A stretch of DNA of 64,000 bases from Paraburkholderia ultramafica (GTDB lineage Bacteria; Pseudomonadota; Gammaproteobacteria; Burkholderiales; Burkholderiaceae). Below the pieces are notes generated by a model. That model did not search any database. It had not been told where the DNA came from and saw only the letters and a program-made list of their open reading frames with translations. The stretch is taken from the NCBI RefSeq assembly GCF_902859915.1, contig NZ_CADIKK010000011.1:1-64000 (forward strand), read 5' to 3'. Shown piece after piece: positions 36,200 through 46,297 of the stretch (the stretch's first letter is position 1; each line of letters opens with the position of its first letter). A program made the position numbers and the translations under genes.

Positions 36200-36580
36200 A
36201 TGTATTGGTCCTTTCTCGCTGTCGCCATTGGCGGCGCGCTCGGCTCGCTGTTCCGCTGGTTCCTCGGCTTCCGTCTGAACGGCCTTTTTGGCGGCTTGCC
36301 GCTCGGCACGCTCGCCGCCAACGTAATTGCCGGCTACGTGATCGGCGTCGCGGTCGCGGGATTTGCGCGCGCGCCGCAACTCGCGCCGGAGTGGCGCCTG
36401 TTCGTCATTACCGGCCTGATGGGCGGCCTCTCCACCTTCTCGACTTTCTCGGCGGAAGTCGTGCAGCGCCTGCAGGATGGCCGGCTCGGCTGGGCGGCGG
36501 GCGAGATCGTTATTCATGTTGGCGCGTCACTTGCGATGACTATCCTGGGGATTGCGACCGTCTCACTGCTGTCGCGCTGA
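36200..36580 (+). CDS. crcB: Fluoride channel CrcB (Fluc)
   Basis: 126 residues, four membrane helices, a dual-topology dimeric fluoride channel of the inner membrane. The diagnostic segments are [38 protein letters not shown] with the conserved Asn, and [17 protein letters not shown] with the Phe/Ser/Thr pore motif. The fluoride riboswitch directly upstream confirms the role. The ATG at 36200 lacks a strong ribosome binding site, which fits riboswitch-controlled translation, and gives the family N-terminus. A single CrcB, not a fused pair, is encoded. Confidence 0.95.
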   Translation: MYWSFLAVAIGGALGSLFRWFLGFRLNGLFGGLPLGTLAANVIAGYVIGVAVAGFARAPQLAPEWRLFVITGLMGGLSTFSTFSAEVVQRLQDGRLGWAAGEIVIHVGASLAMTILGIATVSLLSR

Positions 36581-37206
36581 AAGCGCGGCGCTTGCCGGGT
36601 AATTATGCGTCGCGTCATGTGAGTAGCCGCCGCTTCGTGCGTCAGCTCACGAAGTCCGCCGGCCTCTGTTGGCAGACTGTGCGCAGGCTAGATCCGGCGG
36701 AACAACACGTGCCGGAATGTAATGGCCAATGCAGGCCGGAATGGCCTTGAAGCAATGGAAATGGCCGCGACAATATGGGCGAAAAAAAGGCGTCACGTTG
36801 CCGTGACGCCTTAAAAAGTTCTAGCCATTCCGAGGGCCGTGCTAGAACCTGAGAGACGGTAGTCGAAAGGTGGGCCGCCGATGCGTAGCCCCCATGCGGG
36901 CCATGGCGGTGCACTGTGAGAAGACACTCGATCACACACTACACGAGCCGTGGCGAGTTCAGAACGCTCAAAATGCAGAATCTGAAATCGTCTTTCGAAA
37001 TAAGGTTCCATTTTTTATGGTTATGCTGACTAAGTCAAGCAAAATCTAAAGAGGCTTCATTCATTACGGCAAAATATTCCGATACAATGAATCTTCTGAG
37101 GAAAAATCAGCTTGATGTCCCGTTCCGGGGCGATTGGCGGCCCACTGCGGCTCGGTTGTCAGCAGATTGCGAACGCATAAATTGAAATATAGTTCCAAAA
37201 AACCAC
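36581..37206. other. Long intergenic region with an orphan minus-strand terminator
   Basis: 626 bases between crcB and the IclR gene. It holds a strong minus-strand terminator (36782-36812), an A/T-rich stretch at about 36990-37100, and a 20-codon minus-strand frame (36842-36904) rich in Arg and Pro with a weak ribosome binding site. A TTGACT element (minus strand, 37038-37033) could be a -35 box. GTTCCA occurs at 37005-37010 and again just before the IclR start at about 37192, possible IclR contacts. A minus-strand small RNA of roughly 200 bases is possible. No protein gene is supported. Confidence 0.45.
36782..36812 (-). terminator. Rho-independent terminator, minus strand
   Basis: AAGGCGTCACG - 4-base loop - CGTGACGCCTT, an 11-bp perfect stem. 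On the minus strand it is followed by seven T. No coding gene on the minus strand ends here, so it implies an unannotated transcript from the right. Confidence 0.85.
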
Positions 37207-38043
37207 ATGAACCGACCCACGCCCCCCAGAACCGCAGCAGACCCGGTCAAAGACAAGGACGGCCCGGGCGATGAAGTCACCGCACTCGCCCGCGGCCTGA
37301 CCGTGCTGCGCTCGATTGCCGCCGCCGACGCGCCGCTCAGCAATCGCGAGCTCGCCGAACTGACCGGCATTCCCAAACCGACCGTCTCGCGCATCACCGC
37401 GACCCTGGTCGGGACCGGTTTCCTGTTCCGGCTGCCTGACAGCGAGCGCTTCGTGCTGACCTCGTCGGTGCTCGAATTGAGCAACGGCTTTCTGCGCAAC
37501 TTCGATATCCGGGCGCGCGCGCGGCCGTTCCTGATCGAACTCGCCGAACGCACCGCGCTGTCCGTGCATCTGGCCGTGCGGGACCGCCTCGACATGGTGG
37601 TGATCGACGCGATCCGGCCACGCTCGGCGGTGCTGGTGTCGCGCCTCGAGATCGGTTCGCGGATGAATCTGAGCCGCACCGCGGTGGGCCGCGCGTATCT
37701 GGCGGCGCTCGCGCAGCCGGAGCGGGACAAACTGCTGACCGGCTTGCAGGCGGCCGAAGGCGACGACTGGGGCTACATTGGCAGCCGGCTCGAAAGCGCG
37801 CTGCAAGACACCATCGAACGCGGCTTCGCGATCGCCACCGGCGAGTGGCACGACGGCCTGAACGCCATCGCGCTGGGCTTCGTCGGGCCGTCGGGCGAGC
37901 GCTATGCGGTCAATTGCGGCGGCTCGGCGGACCAGTGCCCGCGCGACTGGCTCATCTCGCGCGCCGCGCCGGCGCTGCTCGAGTGCATCGGCAAGATCGT
38001 TCTCGAGATCGGCGGTACGCCGGGGCGCCGGCTCGACAACTGA
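37207..38043 (+). CDS. IclR-family transcriptional regulator
   Basis: 278 residues. The winged helix-turn-helix at about 25-90 reads LARGLTVLRSIAAADAPLSNRELAELTGIPKPTVSRITATLVGTGFL. The GAF-like effector domain at about 105-270 contains LSVHLAVRDRLDMVVIDAIRP and GEWHDGLNAIALGFVGPSGE. The first 20 residues are a charged extension. Length is normal. Control target and effector are unknown; the gene lies upstream of mdtABC on the same strand but with 364 bases and a stem-loop between, so it is not in the same operon. Confidence 0.88.
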   Translation: MNRPTPPRTAADPVKDKDGPGDEVTALARGLTVLRSIAAADAPLSNRELAELTGIPKPTVSRITATLVGTGFLFRLPDSERFVLTSSVLELSNGFLRNFDIRARARPFLIELAERTALSVHLAVRDRLDMVVIDAIRPRSAVLVSRLEIGSRMNLSRTAVGRAYLAALAQPERDKLLTGLQAAEGDDWGYIGSRLESALQDTIERGFAIATGEWHDGLNAIALGFVGPSGERYAVNCGGSADQCPRDWLISRAAPALLECIGKIVLEIGGTPGRRLDN

Positions 38044-38052
38044 AGCGCCCGA

Positions 38053-38074
38053 GTGCCCGCCGCCCGGCGGGCAC
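38053..38074 (+). terminator. Stem-loop behind the IclR gene
   Basis: GTGCCCGCCG - CC - CGGCGGGCAC, a perfect 10-bp dyad ten bases after the stop at 38043. No T-tract, so a weak terminator or RNA-stabilising hairpin. Confidence 0.5.
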
Positions 38075-38090
38075 GGCAACGCGGGGCCGA

Positions 38091-38138
38091 CTGTAACCTT
38101 CGTAATCAAAAGAAAAATACGCAGGTGGACTGTTACAG
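38091..38138. promoter_or_regulatory. Inverted repeat in the mdtABC promoter region
   Basis: CTGTAAC (38091-38097) and its exact reverse complement GTTACAG (38132-38138), separated by 34 bases, about 270 bases upstream of mdtA. The symmetry may be half-sites of a regulator, possibly the neighbouring IclR protein; unproven. Confidence 0.35.
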
Positions 38139-38407
38139 ACCGCGCAACGTACGATCTTGCATTACCGTCGCGGGGCGCTCGCCCGGCGAGTCGTTATCGG
38201 CATCGAAAACGGCTCGGCAAACCTGTGATGATGCCGCATTGCGTTAACATCTCTGTCCCGCGCCTCGGGTAGCACCGCGCTGAACAAGCACGGCGCACCC
38301 GCTGTCGAAACCGCCTGTCATGCCGCCCGCGTGCCGGTCCGCCGAATTTTCATCGCGGCGCAACCGCACGGGCGGCTCATACCCAAGCCAGCCACCTGAT
38401 CGAACCG

Positions 38408-39817
38408 ATGGACGAACAACAACAGCACACGGAATCCCAACGCCCTGCCGCCCCGGCTTCGCAACCGTCCTCGGGCGCCGCTGGCGCGCCAGACAATGCT
38501 CCCGGTATGGTGAAACGGCACCGTGGCCGCAATATCGCCCTGATCGTCGCGGCGCTGGTCATTCTTGGGGTCGTGCTGTGGCGCTGGCATCCGTGGGGCA
38601 GTCCGAGCGGCGGCGCAAGCGGCGCGGCCGGCGCCCGGAGCGCGAGCGGCGGCCGGGCTGGCCGCGGCGGTCCCGGCGCGATGGCCAACATGCCGCAACC
38701 GGTTCACGTGGCGAGCGCCACCACGGGCGAAATGCCGGTGGTGCTGACCGCGCTCGGCACGGTCACCCCGCTCGCCACCGTCACCGTGCTGCCGCAGTTG
38801 AGCGGCGTGCTGCAGGACGTCTATTTCAAGGAAGGCCAGATGGTCAAGAAGGGCGACGTGCTGGCCCAGATCGACCCGCGCCCGTATCAGATCTCGCTGG
38901 AAAACGCGCAAGGCACACTGGTGCGCGACGAGGCGCTGCTGCAAACCGCCCGCCTCGACCTGAAGCGCTATCAGACGCTGCTCTCGCAGGACTCGATCGC
39001 CAGCCAGCAGGTGGACACGCAGGCCTCGCTCGTGCGCCAATTGGAAGGCACAGTCAAATCCGACAAGGCAAACGTCGACAGCTTCAAGCTCGACCTCATC
39101 TACGCTCGCATCACCGCGCCGGTGTCGGGGCGCGTCGGCTTGCGCCAGGTCGACCCGGGCAACTACGTGACGTCGAGCCTGAGCACGGGCATCGTCGTGA
39201 TTACGCAGTTGCAGCCGATCAGCGTGATCTTCACCACCTCCGAAGACAACCTGCAGCAGATCATCCGGCACACGCAGAACGGCGAGCAGCTGTCGGCCAC
39301 CGCGTACGACCGCGCCAACACCACGCCGCTCGAAATCGGCACGCTCAAGACGATGGACAACCAGATCGACACCACCACCGGCACGGTCCGGCTGCGCGCG
39401 ATCTTCCAGAACGACGACAGCCGGCTGTTCCCGAATCAGTTCGTGAATACGCGCCTGCTGGTCGATACGATCAAGGACGCGGTGATCGTGCCGACCACGG
39501 CCGTGCTCAACGGCTCGATGGGCCAGTTCGTGTACGTCGTGAAGGCGGACAATACGGTGACGGTGCGCCCGGTCAAGATCGGCCCGGTCGACGGCGAGCG
39601 CACCAGCATCAAGTCCGGCCTGCAGGTCGGCGAGCGCGTCGTGACCGACGGTTCGGACCGGCTGCGCGAGGGTGCGAAGATCACGATTCCGGCCGAGCGG
39701 CCGCGCGCCGCGTCCGGCGCGCATGGTGCTAGCGGCGCGGCCGCGGCATCGGGCGCTTCAGGCGCTTCGGGCACACACGCGCGTCACGGCAAACACGCGG
39801 CGCAAGCCTCGCAATAA
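38408..39817 (+). CDS. mdtA: RND efflux periplasmic adaptor MdtA
   Basis: 469 residues, membrane-fusion protein bridging the MdtB/MdtC pump and an outer-membrane channel. An N-terminal cytosolic Gln/Pro-rich part is followed by a membrane anchor (IALIVAALVILGVVLW, about 42-58), a Gly/Ala-rich linker, then the barrel-sandwich and hairpin regions: VHVASATTGEMPVVLTALGTVTPLATVTVLPQLSGV, AQIDPRPYQISLENAQG, DLIYARITAPVSGRVGLRQVDPGN. It ends in a low-complexity Ala/Ser/Gly/His tail. It is the first gene of mdtA-mdtB-mdtC. The outer-membrane partner is not in the window. Confidence 0.92.
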   Translation: MDEQQQHTESQRPAAPASQPSSGAAGAPDNAPGMVKRHRGRNIALIVAALVILGVVLWRWHPWGSPSGGASGAAGARSASGGRAGRGGPGAMANMPQPVHVASATTGEMPVVLTALGTVTPLATVTVLPQLSGVLQDVYFKEGQMVKKGDVLAQIDPRPYQISLENAQGTLVRDEALLQTARLDLKRYQTLLSQDSIASQQVDTQASLVRQLEGTVKSDKANVDSFKLDLIYARITAPVSGRVGLRQVDPGNYVTSSLSTGIVVITQLQPISVIFTTSEDNLQQIIRHTQNGEQLSATAYDRANTTPLEIGTLKTMDNQIDTTTGTVRLRAIFQNDDSRLFPNQFVNTRLLVDTIKDAVIVPTTAVLNGSMGQFVYVVKADNTVTVRPVKIGPVDGERTSIKSGLQVGERVVTDGSDRLREGAKITIPAERPRAASGAHGASGAAAASGASGASGTHARHGKHAAQASQ

Positions 39818-39835
39818 GGGCATGGCACTTACCGC

Positions 39836-42800
39836 ATGAATCCATCCCGCGCTTTCATTCTGCGTCCCGTCGGCACCGCGCTGCTGATGGCGGCGATCAT
39901 GCTGGTCGGCCTCGTCGCGCTGCGCTTCCTGCCGCTGTCCGCGCTGCCCGAGGTCGACTATCCGACAATCCAGGTGCAGACCTTCTATCCGGGCGCGAGC
40001 CCGGACGTGATGACGTCGTCCGTCACCGCGCCGCTCGAGCGGCAGTTCGGGCAGATGCCGTCGTTGAACCAGATGTCGTCGCAAAGCTCGGCCGGCTCGT
40101 CGATCATCACGCTGCAATTCAGCCTCGATCTGCCGCTCGACATCGCCGAGCAGGAAGTGCAGGCCGCGATCAACGCGGCGGGCAATCTGTTGCCGGCGGA
40201 CCTGCCCGCGCCGCCGATCTACGCGAAGGTCAACCCGGCCGACGCGCCGATTCTCACGCTCGCGATCACCTCGAAGACGCTGCCGATGACCCAGGTGCAG
40301 GACATGGCCGACACGCGTCTCGCGCAGAAAATTTCGCAGGTCGCGGGCGTGGGTCTGGTGAGCCTGTCGGGCGGCCAGCGCCCGGCTGTGCGGATTCAGG
40401 CGAACCCGCGCGCGCTCGCCGCGTACGGTCTGAATCTGGACGATCTGCGCACCACGATCTCGAACCTGAACGTCAATACGCCGAAGGGCAACTTCGACGG
40501 CCCGACGCGCAACTACACGATCAACTCGAACGACCAGCTGACCGACGCCGATCAGTACAAGACCGCAGTGATCGCATACAAGAGTGGCCGCCCGGTGATG
40601 CTGACCGACGTCGCGACCATCGTCGAGGGCGCGGAGAACACCAAGCTCGGCGCGTGGGTCGACAACACGCCCGCAATCATTCTGAACGTGCAGCGTCAGC
40701 CGGGTGCGAACGTGATTCAGGTGGTGGACAGCATCAAGAAACTGCTGCCGCAATTGCAGCAGGCACTGCCCGCCGCGCTCGACGTGCAGATCGTCACCGA
40801 CCGCACCACCACGATCCGCGCCTCCGTGCGCGACGTGCAGTTCGAACTGGCGATGTCGGTCGTGCTGGTGGTGCTGGTGATGTACCTGTTCCTCGCCAAC
40901 CTCTACGCGACCATCATTCCGAGTCTGTCGGTGCCGCTGTCGCTGATCGGCACGCTCGCCGTGATGTACCTGTGCGGCTTCTCGCTGGACAACCTGTCGT
41001 TGATGGCGCTAACCATCGCGACCGGCTTCGTGGTCGACGATGCGATCGTGATGATCGAGAACATCGCGCGCTATGTCGAGGAAGGCGAGTCAGCGCTCGA
41101 AGCCGCGTTGAAAGGCTCGAAACAGATCGGCTTCACGATCATTTCGCTGACGGTCTCGCTGATCGCCGTGCTGATCCCGCTGCTCTTCATGGGCGACGTG
41201 GTCGGCCGGCTGTTCCACGAATTCGCGATCACGCTCGCGGTGACCATCGTGATCTCGGCGGTGGTGTCGCTCACGCTGGTGCCGATGATGTGCGCCAAAC
41301 TGCTGCGCCACACGCCGCCGCATGAAAGCCACCGCTTCGAGGCGCGGGCGCACCGCTTCATCGACTGGGTGATTGCCCGCTACGCGGTCGCGCTCACGTG
41401 GGTGCTGAACCGGCAACGCTCCACGCTGGTCGTCGCGCTGCTCACGCTGGTGCTGACCGGCCTGCTGTACGTGTACATTCCGAAGGGCTTCTTCCCGGTG
41501 CAGGATACCGGCGTGATCCAGGCGATCACGCAGGCGCCACAGTCGGTATCGTTCGCATCGATGGCCGAGCGCCAGCAGCAACTCGCCGCGCAGATTCTGA
41601 AGAACCCGGACGTGGAAAGCCTCACGTCGTTCATCGGCGTGGACGGCAGCAACATCACGCTGAACAGCGGCCGCATGCTGATCAACCTGAAGCCGCGCGA
41701 CGACCGCAGCAACACCGCGAGCGAAGTGATCCGCCAGTTGCAGAAGGACGTCGCGCATATTGCCGGCGCGTCGCTGTTCATGCAGCCGGTGCAGGATCTG
41801 ACGATCGACTCGACCGTGAGCCCGACGCAGTACCAGTTCATGCTGACCGATCCGAACATCAGCGAATTCACGACCTGGGTGCCGAAGCTCGTCGAGCGCC
41901 TGAAGCAGGCCCCCGAACTCGCGGACGTCGCGACCGATCTGCAGGACAACGGCCGCTCGGTGTTCATCGAAATCGACCGCGCCACCGCGTCGCGCTTCGG
42001 CATCACGCCGGCCACCATCGACAGCGCGCTGTACGACGCGTTCGGGCAGCGCATCATCTCGACCATCTTTACGCACTCGAACCAGTACCGCGTGATTCTG
42101 GAAGCGATGCCGCAGATGCAGCACTACACCGAGTCGCTGAACTCGATCTATCTGCCCTCCTCCACGTCCACGGGCGGTCAGGTGCCGCTGTCGTCGATCG
42201 CGAAGTTCATCGAGAAGCCCGCGCCGCTGCTGGTCACGCATCTGAGCCAGTTCCCGGCTACTACCGTGTCGTTCAACCTCGCGCCGGGTTCGTCGCTCGG
42301 CGCGGCGGTGAAGGCGATCAGCCGGGCGGAGCAGGACGTCGGCCTGCCGGCGTCGTTCCAGACGCGCTACCAGGGCGCGGCGCTGGCGTTCCAGGCGTCG
42401 CTGACGAACGAACTGTTCCTGATTCTCGCGGCGATCGTCACGATGTACATCGTGCTCGGCGTGCTGTACGAAAGCTTCATCCACCCGATCACGATTCTCT
42501 CGACGCTGCCTTCGGCCGGGGTCGGCGCGCTGCTCGCGCTGCTGATCACCGGGCACGATCTGGACATCATCGGCATCATCGGCATCGTGCTGCTGATCGG
42601 TATCGTGAAGAAAAACGCGATCATGATGATCGACTTCGCGCTCTATGCCGAGCGCGAGGAAGGCAAGCCGCCGCGCGAAGCGATCTACCAGGCGTGCCTG
42701 CTGCGCTTCCGGCCGATCCTGATGACCACGCTCGCCGCGCTGCTCGGCGCCCTGCCGCTGATGCTCGGCACCGGCGCCGGTTCGGAGCTGCGCCGGCCGC

Positions 42801-42961
42801 TCGGTATCGCGATTGCGGGCGGCCTGATCGTCAGCCAGTTGCTGACGCTGTTCACCACGCCGGTGATCTACCTCGCGTTCGATTCGCTGGGCCGGCGCGC
42901 GCGTGAGCGCTTCAATCGCGGCAAGCCTACGCCGCCGCCCGCCACCGACATAGGGAACTGA
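39836..42961 (+). CDS. mdtB: RND multidrug efflux transporter MdtB
   Basis: 1041 residues, proton-driven inner-membrane pump subunit that assembles with MdtC. The RND duplication is clear: N-terminal helix [49 protein letters not shown]4-6 region [24 protein letters not shown] ([24 protein letters not shown]) with the two transmembrane Asp residues, and the second-half equivalent [15 protein letters not shown]. Length is standard. It follows mdtA by 18 bases and precedes mdtC by 3, so all three are one operon. Substrates of this class include bile salts, novobiocin and some antibiotics; not testable from sequence. Confidence 0.93.
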   Translation: MNPSRAFILRPVGTALLMAAIMLVGLVALRFLPLSALPEVDYPTIQVQTFYPGASPDVMTSSVTAPLERQFGQMPSLNQMSSQSSAGSSIITLQFSLDLPLDIAEQEVQAAINAAGNLLPADLPAPPIYAKVNPADAPILTLAITSKTLPMTQVQDMADTRLAQKISQVAGVGLVSLSGGQRPAVRIQANPRALAAYGLNLDDLRTTISNLNVNTPKGNFDGPTRNYTINSNDQLTDADQYKTAVIAYKSGRPVMLTDVATIVEGAENTKLGAWVDNTPAIILNVQRQPGANVIQVVDSIKKLLPQLQQALPAALDVQIVTDRTTTIRASVRDVQFELAMSVVLVVLVMYLFLANLYATIIPSLSVPLSLIGTLAVMYLCGFSLDNLSLMALTIATGFVVDDAIVMIENIARYVEEGESALEAALKGSKQIGFTIISLTVSLIAVLIPLLFMGDVVGRLFHEFAITLAVTIVISAVVSLTLVPMMCAKLLRHTPPHESHRFEARAHRFIDWVIARYAVALTWVLNRQRSTLVVALLTLVLTGLLYVYIPKGFFPVQDTGVIQAITQAPQSVSFASMAERQQQLAAQILKNPDVESLTSFIGVDGSNITLNSGRMLINLKPRDDRSNTASEVIRQLQKDVAHIAGASLFMQPVQDLTIDSTVSPTQYQFMLTDPNISEFTTWVPKLVERLKQAPELADVATDLQDNGRSVFIEIDRATASRFGITPATIDSALYDAFGQRIISTIFTHSNQYRVILEAMPQMQHYTESLNSIYLPSSTSTGGQVPLSSIAKFIEKPAPLLVTHLSQFPATTVSFNLAPGSSLGAAVKAISRAEQDVGLPASFQTRYQGAALAFQASLTNELFLILAAIVTMYIVLGVLYESFIHPITILSTLPSAGVGALLALLITGHDLDIIGIIGIVLLIGIVKKNAIMMIDFALYAEREEGKPPREAIYQACLLRFRPILMTTLAALLGALPLMLGTGAGSELRRPLGIAIAGGLIVSQLLTLFTTPVIYLAFDSLGRRARERFNRGKPTPPPATDIGN

Positions 42962-42964
42962 GCG

Positions 42965-45900
42965 ATGAACCTGTCGCGTCCGTTTATCTCCCGCCCGGTC
43001 GCCACCACGTTGCTGGCGATCGGCGTCGCGCTGGCCGGTATTGTCGCGTTCACCAGACTGCCGGTCGCGCCGTTGCCGCAGGTCGATTTCCCGACCATTT
43101 CGATCCAGGCCACGTTGCCGGGCGCGAGCCCGGATACCGTGGCCACCAGCGTCGCGAGTCCGCTCGAACGGCATCTCGGCTCGATCGCCGACGTCACGGA
43201 AATGACCTCGTCGAGCTCGGTGGGCTCGACGCGAATCACGATGCAGTTCGGCCTGGACCGCGACATCAACGGCGCTGCGCGCGACGTGCAGGCTGCGATC
43301 AACGCCGCGCGCGCCGACCTGCCGACCAACCTGCGCAGCAACCCGACGTATCACAAGGTCAATCCCGCCGACGCGCCGATCCTGATTCTGGCGCTCACGT
43401 CGAATACGCTGACCGCCGGCCAGTTGTACGACTCGGCGGCCACCGTGCTGCAGCAGTCGCTGTCGCAGGTGGACGGCGTCGGCGAAGTGGACGTGAGCGG
43501 CTCGGCCAACCCGGCCGTGCGTGTCGAACTGCAGCCGCATGCGCTCTCGCACTACGGCATCGGTCTCGAAGACGTGCGCGCGGCGCTTGCCGCGGCCAAC
43601 GCGAACAGCCCGAAAGGCTCGATCGAGTTCGGCGCGAACCGCGTGCAGATCTACACCAACGACCAGGCAAGCAAGGCGTCGCAATACAAGGACCTCGTCA
43701 TCGCATATCGCAACGGCGCGGCGGTGAAGCTCTCGGACATGGGCGAGGTGGTCGATTCGGTCGAAGATCTGCGCAACCTCGGCCTCTTCAACGGCAAGCG
43801 TTCGGTGCTGGTGATCCTGTACCGCCAGCCGGGCGCGAACATCATCGACACCATCGAGCGCGTGAAGGCGATGCTGCCGCAACTGCACGCGTCGCTGCCC
43901 GCCGACGTCGACATCACGCCGACCGCCGACCGCTCCACCACGATCCGCGCGTCGCTGCGCGACACCGAGCGCACGCTGATGATCGCGGTCGCGCTGGTGG
44001 TGATGGTGGTGTTCCTGTTCCTGCGCAACTGGCGCGCCACGCTGATTCCGAGCGTGGCCGTGCCGATCTCGATCATCGGCACGTTCGGCGCGATGTACAT
44101 GCTGGGCTTTTCGATCGACAACCTGTCGCTGATGGCGTTGACGATCGCGACCGGCTTCGTGGTCGACGACGCGATCGTGGTGCTGGAGAACATCTCCCGG
44201 CATATCGAGAACGGCGTGCCGCGCATGAAGGCCGCGTTCATCGGCGCGCGCGAAGTCGGCTTCACCGTGCTGTCGATCAGCATCTCGCTGGTCGCGGTGT
44301 TCCTGCCGATCCTGCTGATGGGCGGCATTGTCGGCCGGCTGTTCCGCGAGTTCGCGCTGACGCTGTCGCTCGCGATCGCGGTGTCGCTGGTCGTCTCGCT
44401 CACCCTCACGCCGATGATGTGTTCGCGCCTGCTGCGCGAGCCACACGAGAAGGAGGAAGAAGGCCGCTTCGGGCGCTGGCTCGAACGCGGCTTCACGTCG
44501 ATGCAGCGCGGCTACGAGCGCACGCTCGGCTGGGCGCTGCTGCATCCGCGCCTGATCGTCACGATTCTGCTGCTGACGATCGGCCTGAACATCTGGCTCT
44601 ACATCATCGTGCCGAAGGGCTTCTTTCCGCAGCAGGACACCGGGCGGATGATCGGCGGCATTCAGGCCGATCAGAGCACCTCGTTCCAGGCGATGAAGGG
44701 CAAGTTCTCGCAGATGATGGACATCGTCGGCAAGAACCCGGCGGTGGAAAGCGTGGTGGGCTTCACCGGCGGCCGGCAGACCAATGCGGGCTTCATGTTC
44801 GTCTCGCTGAAATCGAAAACCGAGCGCAAAGTGTCCGCCGATCAGGTGATCCAGCAACTGCGCGCCCCGCTCGGCGACGTGGCCGGCGCGCGCACCTTCC
44901 TGCAGGCGGTGCAGGACATTCGGGTCGGCGGGCGGCAATCGAACGCGCAGTATCAGTTCACGCTGCTGGCCGATTCGACGCCCGACCTGTACCTGTGGGG
45001 GCCCAAGCTCACCGAGGCGCTGCAGGCGCGCCGCGAACTGGCGGACGTGAACTCCGACCAGCAGCAAGGCGGCCTCGAAGCGATGGTGACGATCGACCGG
45101 GCCACCGCGGCGCGGTTCGGCATCAAACCGGCGCAGATCGACAACACCTTGTACGACGCGTTCGGCCAGCGCCAGGTATCGACCATCTACAACCCGCTGA
45201 ACCAGTATCACGTCGTGATGGAAGTCGCGCCGCAGTACTGGCAGAGCCCCGAGATGCTCAGGCAGCTCTTCATCAGCACGTCGGGCGGCAGCGCGAGCGG
45301 CGCGCAGACCACCAACGCGCCGGCGGGCACGGTCACGTCGAACGCGGTCAAGTCGAACGCGGCTACGACGGCCGCGACCACCAGCGCGACGACTGGCGGC
45401 GCCGCGGGGACCACCGCAACGAGCGCGGCGAGCATCGCCGCCGATTCGGCGCGCAACCAGGCGATCAACTCGATCGCGGCGAGCGGCAAGTCGAGCGCCT
45501 CGTCGGGCGCGGCGGTGTCGACGTCGAAGGAAACCATGGTGCCGTTGTCGGCGATCGCGAGTTTCGGGCCGGGGACCACGCCGCTGTCGGTGAATCACCA
45601 GAGCCAGTTCGTGGCCTCGACGATCTCGTTCAATCTGCCGCCGGGCGTGTCCTTGTCGACGGCGACCCAGGCGATCTACGACACGATGGCGCAGATCGGC
45701 ATGCCGGGGACGATCCACGGCAGCTTCCAGGGCACGGCGCAGGCATTCCAGCAGTCGATGTCCGACCAGCCGATCCTGATTCTGGCCGCGCTCGCGGCAG
45801 TGTATATCGTGCTGGGGATGCTGTACGAGAGCTACATCCACCCGCTGACGATTCTGTCGACGCTGCCTTCGGCGGGCGTGGGGGCGTTGCTCGCGTTGCT

Positions 45901-46297
45901 GCTGTTCCAGACCGAGTTCAGCATCATCGCGCTGATTGGCGTGATCCTGCTGATCGGAATCGTGAAGAAGAACGCGATCATGATGGTGGACTTCGCCATT
46001 GAAGCGTCGCGGCAGGGCATGTCGTCGCGCGACGCGATTTTCCAGGCGTGTCTGCTGCGCTTCCGGCCGATCATGATGACCACCTGCGCCGCCCTCCTCG
46101 GTGCACTGCCGCTCGCGTTCGGACGCGGCGAAGGCGCGGAGTTGCGCGCGCCGCTGGGGATTGCGATTGTCGGCGGACTGATTGTCAGCCAGATTCTCAC
46201 GCTCTACACGACGCCGGTGGTGTATCTGTACATGGATCGGATCCGGGTGCGGTGGGAGTCGAGGAAGGCGCGCAGAACAGGTGTTGCGCCGTCGTGA
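42965..46297 (+). CDS. mdtC: RND multidrug efflux transporter MdtC, with periplasmic insertion
   Basis: 1110 residues, partner of MdtB. Family segments: [64 protein letters not shown] with the proton-relay Asp pair, and [22 protein letters not shown]. It is about 80 residues longer than E. coli MdtC because of an Ala/Thr/Ser-rich insertion at about 773-857 in the second periplasmic loop ([14 protein letters not shown] ... [14 protein letters not shown]). The flanks of the insertion continue normal MdtC sequence, so it is a surface extension. GGGAAC precedes the start. The last 101 bases overlap the convergent MocR frame. Confidence 0.93.
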   Translation: MNLSRPFISRPVATTLLAIGVALAGIVAFTRLPVAPLPQVDFPTISIQATLPGASPDTVATSVASPLERHLGSIADVTEMTSSSSVGSTRITMQFGLDRDINGAARDVQAAINAARADLPTNLRSNPTYHKVNPADAPILILALTSNTLTAGQLYDSAATVLQQSLSQVDGVGEVDVSGSANPAVRVELQPHALSHYGIGLEDVRAALAAANANSPKGSIEFGANRVQIYTNDQASKASQYKDLVIAYRNGAAVKLSDMGEVVDSVEDLRNLGLFNGKRSVLVILYRQPGANIIDTIERVKAMLPQLHASLPADVDITPTADRSTTIRASLRDTERTLMIAVALVVMVVFLFLRNWRATLIPSVAVPISIIGTFGAMYMLGFSIDNLSLMALTIATGFVVDDAIVVLENISRHIENGVPRMKAAFIGAREVGFTVLSISISLVAVFLPILLMGGIVGRLFREFALTLSLAIAVSLVVSLTLTPMMCSRLLREPHEKEEEGRFGRWLERGFTSMQRGYERTLGWALLHPRLIVTILLLTIGLNIWLYIIVPKGFFPQQDTGRMIGGIQADQSTSFQAMKGKFSQMMDIVGKNPAVESVVGFTGGRQTNAGFMFVSLKSKTERKVSADQVIQQLRAPLGDVAGARTFLQAVQDIRVGGRQSNAQYQFTLLADSTPDLYLWGPKLTEALQARRELADVNSDQQQGGLEAMVTIDRATAARFGIKPAQIDNTLYDAFGQRQVSTIYNPLNQYHVVMEVAPQYWQSPEMLRQLFISTSGGSASGAQTTNAPAGTVTSNAVKSNAATTAATTSATTGGAAGTTATSAASIAADSARNQAINSIAASGKSSASSGAAVSTSKETMVPLSAIASFGPGTTPLSVNHQSQFVASTISFNLPPGVSLSTATQAIYDTMAQIGMPGTIHGSFQGTAQAFQQSMSDQPILILAALAAVYIVLGMLYESYIHPLTILSTLPSAGVGALLALLLFQTEFSIIALIGVILLIGIVKKNAIMMVDFAIEASRQGMSSRDAIFQACLLRFRPIMMTTCAALLGALPLAFGRGEGAELRAPLGIAIVGGLIVSQILTLYTTPVVYLYMDRIRVRWESRKARRTGVAPS

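Larger units (their letters stand above)
38044..38407. other. Promoter region of the mdtABC operon
   Basis: 364 bases. It contains a stem-loop behind iclR (38053-38074) and an inverted repeat (38091-38138), after which come the presumed mdtABC promoter and leader. No gene was found. A two-component regulator for the pump is not present in the window. Confidence 0.5.

Noticed and set aside
41090..45841. 1583-codon open frame on the minus strand
   Set aside because: Antisense to mdtB and mdtC, composed of Arg/Asp/His/Gln runs. The sense genes are unmistakable RND transporters.
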